IMG/VR virus record: IMGVR_UViG_3300005529_001115
Location: 1 to 20,091 of that record
DNA from: a virus
Length of the DNA stretch: 20,091 nt
Reading direction: 5' to 3' (one strand)
The position numbers were made by a program, and so were the translations under genes. The notes beneath the pieces are model-generated. The model did no database searches and was not told the origin of the DNA. It worked only from the letters and a program-made list of their open reading frames with translations. The stretch's first letter is position 1; each line of letters begins with the position of its first letter. This document shows positions 13,416-19,895 of this stretch, in pieces.

Positions 13416-16012
13416 CATTCTCGTAATTTCCCGTCGCCGGCTGCCGCAGGGGGCCGTTTTCGATTCGGCTGCTCACTGCCCTGCGCCTGCTGCCGCGCCA
13501 GGGCTGCCGCATGTTCCGCCGCGTGCGCGCGCACGTTCGCGAATCCCGCCGGATTCTGCGCCCGCGCGATCTGCCCCGCATCCGAACTGGCCCAACGCCG
13601 GCACTCCTCGAATTCCGTGGCGTGATCGTCCAGCAACTCATCCACCGGCACTGTCGAGCGCACGACCGCCGGCGCGCCGGGCGTGCCTTCCGCGCTTCGC
13701 CCGGCAGTTATGCCACCCAGGCCGAAGTCCCCGGTAAGGGGACCTTCGGCCGTCAAAAGAAGCTGTATCTCCCGCAGTTGCTTATTGCGCGCGTCTTCGC
13801 CCGGCACGACCAGCTCGCTCAGTCCCACCAGGGACTTGATGAACCCGAGATTCGCCGGCTCGCGCAGCGCGGCCTGAATTGCCGGATCCGGATTGGTCAT
13901 GAGTTGCTGTACGACGGCGCGCTGCTGCGATTTCAGCCGCGGGAATGTTTCGTCCGATTCGGGATGCGCCTGAATGTTGCCCTTGAGGTTCGCCAGCCGA
14001 ATGAACCGCGCCTGAAATTCGCCGCCCGCGCCGAGAAATGGAATCTCCACGTCGCCCGGCCGGTTCTTGCGGAAGCAATCCACGGCCAGCAGCATCACAT
14101 CGCAATAAAAAGCCTTGAGCCGCCGCCATACCAATCCGAGCCGCCCAAGCGCCTGGTCGCGCGCCATCGCGTAGCCGCTGGCCGTCTTGACGTTTTCCAT
14201 CTCGCCGCCAAACACGGCGGGAAAAAGGCCCGTCAGAAATTGCGCGATGGGACCGATCAGATCCTGCTGATGCCGCAGCATGTCCGGAGGTACCTGCGCC
14301 GGCGACGGTTGGAAAAATCCGTCGGCCAGCGACATGCCCGGCCGTGCCCGCGCCGGGTAGTGAGCCGCTGGCTCGGCCGTTTGATTCGCGAGGGCATCGA
14401 AATCCAGCACCTGCGGATCGGCATAGATCGGCGGAATTCCGTAATCGTAGGTCTCCGCCTGAATATTCGAGAGCGTGTTGTAACGCTCCTGCAGCTCGAT
14501 CAGCGAATCGCCCACGCTTGGGCGATTCTGCCCGTCGCCGGGCAGCGCGTGCATCACGCGCCAGCAGTCATCCATCGATTCGTTGCGCGATTCGCAATAA
14601 GTCTCGCCCGCAAACGCCACGTAGCAGCCGTCGGGAAACATGCGCAAAAGCTGGTCGCGTACCGCCGCGTCTTCGATGGAATAAAACGCCCACGGCCGGA
14701 TCCACGTCCGCGAAAACGTGACCAGATTGAAAAGCGCGTCCCCGGGATGGATCGTGGGCATCCCTTGTGCGACGGCAATCCGCGTCGCTCGTGCATACAC
14801 GTCGTCGGCTTGAATCGGGCCGCCCATCTGAATCTTGTCCGCCGCGTGCGGATAGGCGGCCTTGAGCTTCGCGCGGTGCACTTCCATCTGCCATTGCAGA
14901 TAGGGGAATTCGTACTGCTCGTTGGCCCACACCGGGGTGTTCAGCTCGAGACCGCCGACGATGGAGATGACTTCCTGCCCGTTGGCCACGCGCCGCGTGC
15001 CCACCGATTGCGGCACCGGTACCACCGGCGCCGGCCGAAAATCATTGGCCCCGAGCGCCGCGCCGCATCGCGGACAAATTGCCCCGGCAAAAAACGACGC
15101 TGCGCCTGCCGCCGGCCCCGTCCCCGCAGCCGCCCGGCCACTCCCGTTGTCGTTCTGAACGCCGCCAGGATGCACGGCGCCGTTTTCGTTGTCATTCCGA
15201 GGCGCGCTTTCCAGTTCCGAGGAACCCCGCTGCCGTATTTGCCTTTCTTCCGCACCGCGGTCGCTGACTTCGGTCTCTGCTCCGCAGTTCGCACACACAT
15301 ACGCATCCCGCCCCAGCCGCACCCAGCGCTCTTCGAGCAGCAGTTCCTCGCGCCACCCGAACCGCTGCCCGTCGGCCACGTACCGCACGTAGCCGCCGAT
15401 CTTTCCGTCGGTCCACAGATAAAATCCCACGCCGGTGAGCAACTGCTGCACGCGATTGTTTTGTTCCACCAGATCCGCTACCTGCGAAGCCGCCTTCGCC
15501 GTCTCGACATCGGCTTCGCTCAGCGTGGACTGCGGATAAAATCGCGTCGCCGGCACGTCCTGGCTGATCACCGACACAAACGAAAGCCCAAACGCCTGAT
15601 ACAAATTCGTGACGAACTGATAGCGCGGCATCTCCTCCAGCGCCGAGTCGTCGTAGATTTTCGCTTCCCACGGCAGGTGCCAGTTCATGTCCTGCGGATT
15701 CCACCAGGCGTACTGCAATCCCTGCCAGAAAAGCCGCGCCTGGCGAATGCGCCGGATTTCGTGCCGCCGCGCGACGATGCCTTCCTGCCGGAACTGCACC
15801 ACCAGCTCGCGCAGCGCGTTCACGAGCCGCGGCGCCGCTTGTTCGAGGCGCTCGTTGTTGGGACCGAGCGCCTGCGCGTTCGGATCGCTTTGCGAATCAA
15901 CGGCCAATGACGCACCGCCAACCTGCACCGACTGCGTCGACGCATTGCCATCGGCCTCGACGTGCGCGCCCCGCTGCGTGTCGTTCAAAATCGCGTTTTC
16001 ACTCGTGCTCAT
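13415..16012 (-). CDS. Portal protein, long form with an interrupted zinc ribbon
   Basis: The 865-residue product starts at ATG 16012 after GAGGGC and ends in TGA. It is large for a portal, closer to short-tailed-phage portals. Typical features are the early helical region with ARLFWQGLQYAWWNP (about 92-106), YQFVTNLYQAFGLSFVSVISQDVPATRFYP (about 131-160), and the later AERY/NVKTASGYAMARDQALGRLGLVWRRLKAFY wing-to-stem part. Residues 238-325 contain a zinc ribbon whose cysteine pairs, Cys240/Cys243 and Cys313/Cys316, are pushed about 70 residues apart by a repeat-derived insertion. The portal forms the dodecameric DNA gate at one vertex and binds terminase. It lies between the terminase block and the scaffold. 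The Ala/Gln-rich tail (about 825-865) is low-complexity. Confidence 0.9.
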   Translation of the reverse strand: MSTSENAILNDTQRGAHVEADGNASTQSVQVGGASLAVDSQSDPNAQALGPNNERLEQAAPRLVNALRELVVQFRQEGIVARRHEIRRIRQARLFWQGLQYAWWNPQDMNWHLPWEAKIYDDSALEEMPRYQFVTNLYQAFGLSFVSVISQDVPATRFYPQSTLSEADVETAKAASQVADLVEQNNRVQQLLTGVGFYLWTDGKIGGYVRYVADGQRFGWREELLLEERWVRLGRDAYVCANCGAETEVSDRGAEERQIRQRGSSELESAPRNDNENGAVHPGGVQNDNGSGRAAAGTGPAAGAASFFAGAICPRCGAALGANDFRPAPVVPVPQSVGTRRVANGQEVISIVGGLELNTPVWANEQYEFPYLQWQMEVHRAKLKAAYPHAADKIQMGGPIQADDVYARATRIAVAQGMPTIHPGDALFNLVTFSRTWIRPWAFYSIEDAAVRDQLLRMFPDGCYVAFAGETYCESRNESMDDCWRVMHALPGDGQNRPSVGDSLIELQERYNTLSNIQAETYDYGIPPIYADPQVLDFDALANQTAEPAAHYPARARPGMSLADGFFQPSPAQVPPDMLRHQQDLIGPIAQFLTGLFPAVFGGEMENVKTASGYAMARDQALGRLGLVWRRLKAFYCDVMLLAVDCFRKNRPGDVEIPFLGAGGEFQARFIRLANLKGNIQAHPESDETFPRLKSQQRAVVQQLMTNPDPAIQAALREPANLGFIKSLVGLSELVVPGEDARNKQLREIQLLLTAEGPLTGDFGLGGITAGRSAEGTPGAPAVVRSTVPVDELLDDHATEFEECRRWASSDAGQIARAQNPAGFANVRAHAAEHAAALARQQAQGSEQPNRKRPPAAAGDGKLRE
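15146..15235 (+). repeat. Family A-like sequence (two units) inside the portal gene
   Basis: GTTGTCGTTCTGAA (15146) and GTTGTCATTCCGAGG (15188) start two left-end-like units; the second ends with CCGAGGAACCCCGCTG. Read in frame on the minus strand they encode GSSELESAPRNDNENG and VQNDNGSG, which separate the two halves of the zinc ribbon. Confidence 0.65.
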
Positions 16013-16055
16013 CTGCCCTCATACAGCTTGCAATGTTGGTCGAGGAATATGTGGC

Positions 16056-16108
16056 GCCGGCTTTTTAAGCCGGCATCAGTATCCGCGTGTGCCGGGCTAA
16101 AGCCCGGC
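16056..16108. repeat. Two adjacent GC-rich palindromes
   Basis: GCCGGCTT-TTT-AAGCCGGC (16056-16074) and GCCGGGCT-AA-AGCCCGGC (16091-16108) each have perfect eight-base arms. The second has relatives (GGGCTTTAGCCC) at about 16484-16495 and 19764-19780. Confidence 0.75.
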
Positions 16109-16184
16109 GCTAAATACGTCGTTGTCATCACGAGGCCGCCGCGAACGAAAGCATGTACTCCTGCGCACGCGCCACTCCACAGCA

Positions 16185-16246
16185 CTGTCATCCCGAGCCC
16201 AGCCCCGGCGCCTTTGGTCGGGGATGGGGGCGAGGGATCTGCTTTT
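16185..16246 (+). repeat. Family A palindromic element, copy 11
   Basis: CTGTCATCCCGAG and GCGAGGGATCTGCTTTT flank a CCCCG/CGGGG-paired core. A half copy with only the left end lies just before it at 16121-16135. Confidence 0.8.
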
Positions 16247-16285
16247 CCTTTTTCGGGCTTCAAACTCGACTTCTAAATTCCCGCC

Positions 16286-16345
16286 GTTGTCATCACGAGG
16301 AAATTCGCTCGCACGATGCGAGCGAATGACGAGGGATCTGCAGTT
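16286..16345 (+). repeat. Family A palindromic element, copy 12 (identical to copy 13)
   Basis: The core is a perfect eleven-base stem, ATTCGCTCGCA (16303-16313) and TGCGAGCGAAT (16317-16327). The 60 bases, and about six more, are identical to 16551-16610. Confidence 0.95.
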
Positions 16346-16360
16346 GCCTTTGGTTTTTCG

Positions 16361-16392
16361 GGTGCCCCACCCATCGTACTTAGGGGTGGGTA
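16361..16392. repeat. GC-rich hairpin (CCCACCC / GGGTGGG)
   Basis: Seven-base arms at 16366-16372 and 16384-16390. It directly follows family A copy 12, in the same arrangement as 4024-4112 and 16551-16647. Confidence 0.75.
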
Positions 16393-16550
16393 TTGCCGAA
16401 ATGTGTTTGTAGCCGCGTCCTTCAGCGGGGTCCCCGGCACGCGGGTAGCTTCAGGGCGGCGGTTAGGCGAAGGCGCACTCGACCGGGCTTTAGCCCAGCC
16501 GCTGCACCACCGTGCGGCTCTCTATCACCTCCCGCCCGCACTGCAAAACC

Positions 16551-16610
16551 GTTGTCATCACGAGGAAATTCGCTCGCACGATGCGAGCGAATGACGAGGG
16601 ATCTGCAGTT
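16551..16610 (+). repeat. Family A palindromic element, copy 13 (identical to copy 12)
   Basis: An exact second copy of the 60-base element at 16286-16345, 265 bases away, again followed by a CCCACCCC hairpin. Confidence 0.95.
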
Positions 16611-16623
16611 GCCTTTTGGAGTG

Positions 16624-16647
16624 CCCCACCCCTTCTGAGGGGTGGGG
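16624..16647. repeat. GC-rich hairpin (CCCCACCCC / GGGGTGGGG)
   Basis: Perfect nine-base arms, 16624-16632 and 16639-16647, with loop TTCTGA. It follows family A copy 13. Confidence 0.85.
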
Positions 16648-16743
16648 CTGGGACACACCAGTGTAGCCGCCGTCCTCGAGGGCCGAGGAGGAGCCTGGCG
16701 TACCCAGCCGTTTCCGCTCTGCACTCGTCGGCTGCAAACAGAC

Positions 16744-16815
16744 GTTGTCATTCCGAGCGGAACCGGGTCCTAGCACGCGCTGCCTTTGTGCGTGCTGGGG
16801 TGGAGCGAGGAATCC
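16744..16815 (+). repeat. Family A palindromic element, copy 14
   Basis: GTTGTCATTCCGAGCGGAA and TGGAGCGAGGAATCCC flank a core in which AGCACGC and GCGTGCT pair. Confidence 0.75.
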
Positions 16816-16881
16816 CTCATAGGTTTTTGCTTCGCCCTCCATCTCGCGGATCGTCGTACTTAAGGGTGGGACTTCGCTGCG

Positions 16882-17064
16882 TTAACTGCTCGTTTGCCGC
16901 AAATCGTTTCCTTCCTTTGCCCGCGCCTCCCGCGCCGCCTCAATTTCCCTTGTCATCGCAATCTGCGACCACGAACGTCGCCGTATCGGCGCAACCTGTG
17001 CCGGATGCAGCGGCGGCGTCTCGATCGGCGGAACGCCGGCCGTGCCCAGCAGCGAATTCAGCAT
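16882..17064 (-). CDS. Partial in-frame duplicate of the coiled-coil gene's C-terminal half
   Basis: ATG 17064 opens a 60-residue frame whose first 48 residues (MLNSLLGTAGVPPIET to EIEAAREAR) match the C-terminal half of the 107-residue protein at 17116-17439. The DNA from 16925 to 17070 matches 17165-17310 at an offset of exactly 240 bases, with four differences, all at synonymous third positions. The tail AKEGNDLRQTSS is unique. The frame is open upward to the TAA that ends the longer gene (17116-17118), so the two copies are in phase. It may be a separate short protein or the remnant of a longer one; no Shine-Dalgarno sequence is evident. Confidence 0.5.
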   Translation of the reverse strand: MLNSLLGTAGVPPIETPPLHPAQVAPIRRRSWSQIAMTREIEAAREARAKEGNDLRQTSS

Positions 17065-17070
17065 GGCGCG
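16925..17070. repeat. Direct repeat, left copy (about 146 bases)
   Basis: Matches 17165-17310 at an offset of 240 bases. The first 107 bases are identical; the only differences are at 17032, 17035, 17038 and 17065. Confidence 0.95.
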
Positions 17071-17115
17071 CTTGCACGCGATTAGCGTGCAGAACAGAAA
17101 GTCCGAGCGCAGCCG

Positions 17116-17439
17116 TTAAGTTAAGGGTTGCTGCTGTCCCAGACGCTCCCGCTCTCGTCCTCGGGCCTCCCGCGCCGCCTCAATTTCCCTTGTCATCGCA
17201 ATCTGCGACCACGAACGTCGCCGTATCGGCGCAACCTGTGCCGGATGCAGCGGCGGCGTCTCGATCGGCGGCACTCCCGCCGTGCCCAGCAGCGAATTCA
17301 GCATCGCGCGGTTCTCCGCGCGCAGCCACTCGATCTCCTGGCGCTCTCGCGCAAGCTGCGCTTCGAGCATGCGCACATACCGCCCGCGAAAACTCTGCCA
17401 CACCCGCGCACACCACTCCTCTATACGAAGTCCCGTCAT
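17116..17439 (-). CDS. Small coiled-coil protein between terminase and portal
   Basis: The 107-residue product starts at ATG 17439 and ends in TAA. Residues about 20-50 (RYVRMLEAQLARERQEIEWLRAENRAMLNSLLG) have a heptad-like pattern of Leu and Ile suggesting a coiled coil. A proline-rich stretch follows (GVPPIETPPLHPAQVAP), then a basic helix (RRRSWSQIAMTREIEAAREARGRERERLG). It has no membrane segment or cysteine pair; a single Cys occurs near residue 10. The upstream spacer (17440-17563) holds no clear Shine-Dalgarno sequence or hairpin. The place between large terminase and portal suggests a packaging or portal accessory role. No family is recognised. Confidence 0.65.
   Translation of the reverse strand: MTGLRIEEWCARVWQSFRGRYVRMLEAQLARERQEIEWLRAENRAMLNSLLGTAGVPPIETPPLHPAQVAPIRRRSWSQIAMTREIEAAREARGRERERLGQQQPLT
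17165..17310. repeat. Direct repeat, right copy (about 146 bases)
   Basis: The counterpart of 16925-17070, lying inside the coiled-coil gene. Confidence 0.95.
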
Positions 17440-17563
17440 TTTATTTTTCGTGAGAATTCTGTTGCGAAGAAAATGCTACTGCTGGAGAGAAGTCGTCTGG
17501 CCCACCGGAGCTTTGTCGTCCCCCTTTTCCTGGGTAAGACAATGCAACCCTTTTGAACAGCCT

Positions 17564-19087
17564 TCATCGCGGCCCATGCCGGTGCGGCAGCACCGGCGGC
17601 TTTGCCGCGCGCTGCTCCTGGCGCAGCAGCTTCCGCATCCAGATCGCCCGCGAAGTCGGATCCACCGCGCTGATGCGTTCGGCCACGCGCTGCTCGACGG
17701 GCGGCCGCGCCGCCCCGAGCCGCGACTTCAGCCCGTAGCGCGCGGCATCGGCCGGATCGTCGCCATCCATCTTCCTCACGTCCTCCACGTTCACCGGATC
17801 GCGCACCAGCGTCGGGAGGCATTCGATCAGCCTCGGGCAACTGTCCGCGATCACCCACTTCCCTTCGCGCAGCATCTGGTACATCAGCATCCATCCGCCC
17901 ACGCGGTCGTCGTCGGCGCGCGCCGGCTGCGGCAGCCCGTAATCAGCGAACACCTGGCCCAACTGATCGGCAATCGTGTCTGGCGAACTGTGGTGCGCAT
18001 ACGCATCCGGTGAAAGAAGAATTTCGCGGATGCGCTCGCCGCCCGCGCGAGCATCGCCGCGCCCATCGCCGCTGCGTTCGGCAATCTCTCGCGCCAAAAT
18101 CTTCGGCTCGACGTTATGGGTCACGTATTCGCGATACGTGACCACGGCGCCGTCGGGCCGCGCCGCGTGCCAGTAAACCGCGCTCGGATGCGCGTATCCC
18201 CAGTCGATCGAAATCCAGCGCGGCCAGAATTCCGCGAGCCCAAGCTGCTCGGCGCGCGCCGTATGCCGGCGCAAATCAAAAATATCGAAATACTGCCCGG
18301 CAAAGACGTTCCAGTCGCCTTCGAGGAACGCCTGCCGCAGATGATGCGGCAGTGCATCGAGCGCCTTCAGGTACTCCGCATCGTTTGCATAAATCGGATT
18401 GTCGGCAATCGTCGCGCGGATGAACGCGTAATCCGCCGGATCGTATTGCCCGGGACGATCCATCCCCGGCGCCGGACGCCGGTCAACCCACAGCGCCTTC
18501 ACCCAGGCATGACCGATGTTGCCAGGATTGGTCGCCGCCGCCATATTGGGCGTCGTGCCTTTTACCGGGCAGCGATTGCGGCTCGTCAGAAACTGCCACT
18601 GGCCCAGCGTGAAAAGCGTCAGCTCATCGATACCGATAAAAAGAAATTCCGCGCCCTGATATTGGTAGATATCGTTTTCACTCGCGGAATACCCGAATCG
18701 CGTGGTTGAACCGTTGTGCCAGGTGATGACGTGCTTGGCTTCGTTGTAACTCGCGTAAAGATCGCGCGGCACATCCCGCCGGAAATAAGTAATCAGCGAA
18801 GCCTCGAGTTCCGGAAACGTGCGCCGCAGCAGCAGCGTGTCCACGCGAGGCCATTTATTCGCCTGGCGAATCGCCTCCCACAGCAGCGCCTTCGTTTTCC
18901 CCGGGCCCGCCGCGCCGCCAAACAGCCGGTATTTCGCCGCGTTGCTGTGAAACTCCCTCTGCCGCTCGAAGGGGTTGTAGTGCTGCGAAATCGTTATCGG
19001 CGGACGCTCCTCGACCAACGGTGCACCCGCCTCGGCGGCACGCGGCGGCTTCGGCCACCAGCGCCACTGCCACGGCAACCATCCCAC
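17564..19087 (-). CDS. terL: Terminase large subunit (packaging ATPase and nuclease)
   Basis: The 507-residue protein starts at GTG 19087, five bases after the stop of the small membrane gene, and ends in TGA. The ATPase half shows Walker A GGAAGPGKT (57-65), Walker B FLFIGIDE (148-155; Asp154, Glu155) and the coupling motif AATNPGN (184-190). The nuclease half begins with SIDWGYAHPSA (Asp295), followed by the late acidic motif DDPADAARYGL (about 443-453, Asp447). The enzyme pumps DNA through the portal and cuts genome ends. Length and motif order are normal for large terminases. The tryptophan-rich start (MGWLPWQWRWWPKPP) is unusual. It is probably translationally coupled to the upstream gene, as no strong ribosome site is visible. 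Confidence 0.95.
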   Translation of the reverse strand: MGWLPWQWRWWPKPPRAAEAGAPLVEERPPITISQHYNPFERQREFHSNAAKYRLFGGAAGPGKTKALLWEAIRQANKWPRVDTLLLRRTFPELEASLITYFRRDVPRDLYASYNEAKHVITWHNGSTTRFGYSASENDIYQYQGAEFLFIGIDELTLFTLGQWQFLTSRNRCPVKGTTPNMAAATNPGNIGHAWVKALWVDRRPAPGMDRPGQYDPADYAFIRATIADNPIYANDAEYLKALDALPHHLRQAFLEGDWNVFAGQYFDIFDLRRHTARAEQLGLAEFWPRWISIDWGYAHPSAVYWHAARPDGAVVTYREYVTHNVEPKILAREIAERSGDGRGDARAGGERIREILLSPDAYAHHSSPDTIADQLGQVFADYGLPQPARADDDRVGGWMLMYQMLREGKWVIADSCPRLIECLPTLVRDPVNVEDVRKMDGDDPADAARYGLKSRLGAARPPVEQRVAERISAVDPTSRAIWMRKLLRQEQRAAKPPVLPHRHGPR

Positions 19088-19092
19088 TTACA

Positions 19093-19260
19093 TCACGCGG
19101 CGCGCAGCTTCTTGCCGACGGCGTACGCGGCCGTCCCGCCTAGCAACAGCGCGCCGATCGCGTAGTGCTGCACGCTGATGATTACTCCGGCCGCGAACGC
19201 CAGAACGCCGGCCAGCTCAACCACTGTCCCGATCTTCTGTTTGCTCCACGATGCGCTCAC
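19093..19260 (-). CDS. Small two-helix membrane protein coupled to the upstream gene
   Basis: GTG 19260 overlaps the TGA of the upstream gene (GTGA), giving 55 residues starting M-SASWSKQKIG. A longer frame to 19386 is less likely because its first 42 residues overlap the upstream gene. Two hydrophobic segments, VVELAGVLAFAAGVIISV (about 12-29) and AIGALLLGGTAAYAVG (about 33-48), are joined by a short QHY loop; the C-terminus is basic (KKLRAA). The topology resembles a small holin or other membrane protein. Its position just before the terminase is unexpected for lysis genes. The function is unknown. Confidence 0.65.
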   Translation of the reverse strand: MSASWSKQKIGTVVELAGVLAFAAGVIISVQHYAIGALLLGGTAAYAVGKKLRAA

Positions 19261-19661
19261 TCCTCGCCTCCTTCCCGGTCTTGCGGCTCCACAGGATCGA
19301 CCGGCTCGTACGGCGGACACGGAATATCCCAGATGACGCGCGGCGGTTTGCGCTGCGCCTCGCCTCCCGGCTTTCCGAATACCCATTCGGCAAACGTTTT
19401 CAGCGCATTCAGCCGCGTCGGATCGGCCTTCTTGTCGCCCGGATCGAGCAGTTCCGCGCCGGCCTGCACAGGATTGGCCGTAGTAAAGATTGCGGTGCCC
19501 AGTTCGCGAAGACTGCCAGGCAGCGGCGTGCCCTCCGCGAAGTCGAGCCGCGCGTCTTCCTTTTCGGCTCCTGCGCTTAGCACTCCTCTAACCCCGGTGC
19601 GGGGAGAATCTTTCTCTTGCGCCCGCGCGGCTAGCACCCGCCCATTGCTATCTGCTGCCAT
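19257..19661 (-). CDS. Protein in small-terminase position
   Basis: ATG 19661 is preceded by GAGGAAG at good spacing, giving 134 residues; an upstream ATG at 19682 has no ribosome site. The N-terminal 45 residues are low-complexity and charged. The middle (SLRELGTAIFTTANPVQAG) is followed by DPTRLNALKTFAEWVFGKPGG, a pattern that recalls the helical ends of small terminase-like phage proteins ('...ALK.L..W.FGKP'). The tail is proline and acid rich (PPYEPVDPVEPQDREGGEE). It lies immediately before the membrane protein and the large terminase. A small terminase (DNA-recognition) role is inferred from position and the FGKP pattern only. Confidence 0.45.
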   Translation of the reverse strand: MAADSNGRVLAARAQEKDSPRTGVRGVLSAGAEKEDARLDFAEGTPLPGSLRELGTAIFTTANPVQAGAELLDPGDKKADPTRLNALKTFAEWVFGKPGGEAQRKPPRVIWDIPCPPYEPVDPVEPQDREGGEE

Positions 19662-19697
19662 CGTTGCTTCCTCTTCGACCATGCGCTTATGTCTGCC

Positions 19698-19895
19698 TCA
19701 GTTGTCATCACGAGCGAATCCGCGTACGAGGAGGAGCGAGGGATGCTTCGTTCTCTGTAGTCGGCGGGCTTTAGCCCGGCTGCTACATTCGCTTGACGCT
19801 GTCATCACGAGGGCCGGGGCCAGCGTTTGCGCCAGTTCCGCCGCTTTTGCGAGTGGGTCATCTGCCGGAACGCCCTTATCCACAGCGGCCCACAC
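19698..19895 (-). CDS. Short ORF running into repeats, possibly truncated
   Basis: GTG 19895 begins a frame whose first 30 residues look natural (MWAAVDKGVPADDPLAKAAELAQTLAPALV). The rest is encoded by a half family A element, a GGGCTTTAGCCC palindrome and the family A element at 19701, whose left end supplies the closing ...ARDDN and stop. It overlaps the end of the upstream partial gene by about 20 bases, allowing coupling. It may be the stub of a gene cut by repeat insertion, or spurious. Confidence 0.3.
   Translation of the reverse strand: MWAAVDKGVPADDPLAKAAELAQTLAPALVMTASSECSSRAKARRLQRTKHPSLLLVRGFARDDN
19701..19752 (+). repeat. Family A palindromic element, copy 15, with neighbouring half copy and palindrome
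   Basis: GTTGTCATCACGAGCGAA and GGAGCGAGGGATGC bound a core with a short CGCGTACG palindrome. A GCGGGCTTTAGCCCGGC palindrome (19764-19780) and a left-end-only family A fragment (19799-19811) follow. Confidence 0.75.

Larger units (their letters stand above)
16013..16881. other. Gene-free 0.87-kb repeat island between portal and coiled-coil genes
   Basis: No credible gene was found; open frames here are assembled from repeats. From left to right: stem GCCGGCTT/AAGCCGGC (16056-16074), stem GCCGGGCT/AGCCCGGC (16091-16108), a half family A element (16121-16135), family A copies at 16185, 16286, 16551 and 16744, and CCCACCC hairpins at 16366 and 16624 plus a lone right arm at 16861-16870. A GGGCTTTAGCCC palindrome lies at about 16484-16495. 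The density suggests repeated insertion at one permissive site. Confidence 0.75.

Noticed and set aside
13511-15910. Plus-strand open frame of 799 codons opposite the portal
   Set aside because: It is antisense to a well-supported portal gene, is Arg/His/Pro-rich without domain-like sequence, and is an expected product of high GC on the complementary strand.
16013-16881. CRISPR array
   Set aside because: The repeats differ in length, have palindromic variable cores and irregular spacing, and no cas genes are present.
12651-17118. Alternative genetic code with TAA read as an amino acid
   Set aside because: Two in-frame TAA codons look internal, but TAA also ends the capsid gene at a natural place, TGA and TAG end other intact genes, and the frameshifts show that ordinary lesions are present.
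17436-17894. Minus-strand frame of 152 codons overlapping the terminase end
   Set aside because: It overlaps the terminase coding region in another frame and has shadow-type composition.
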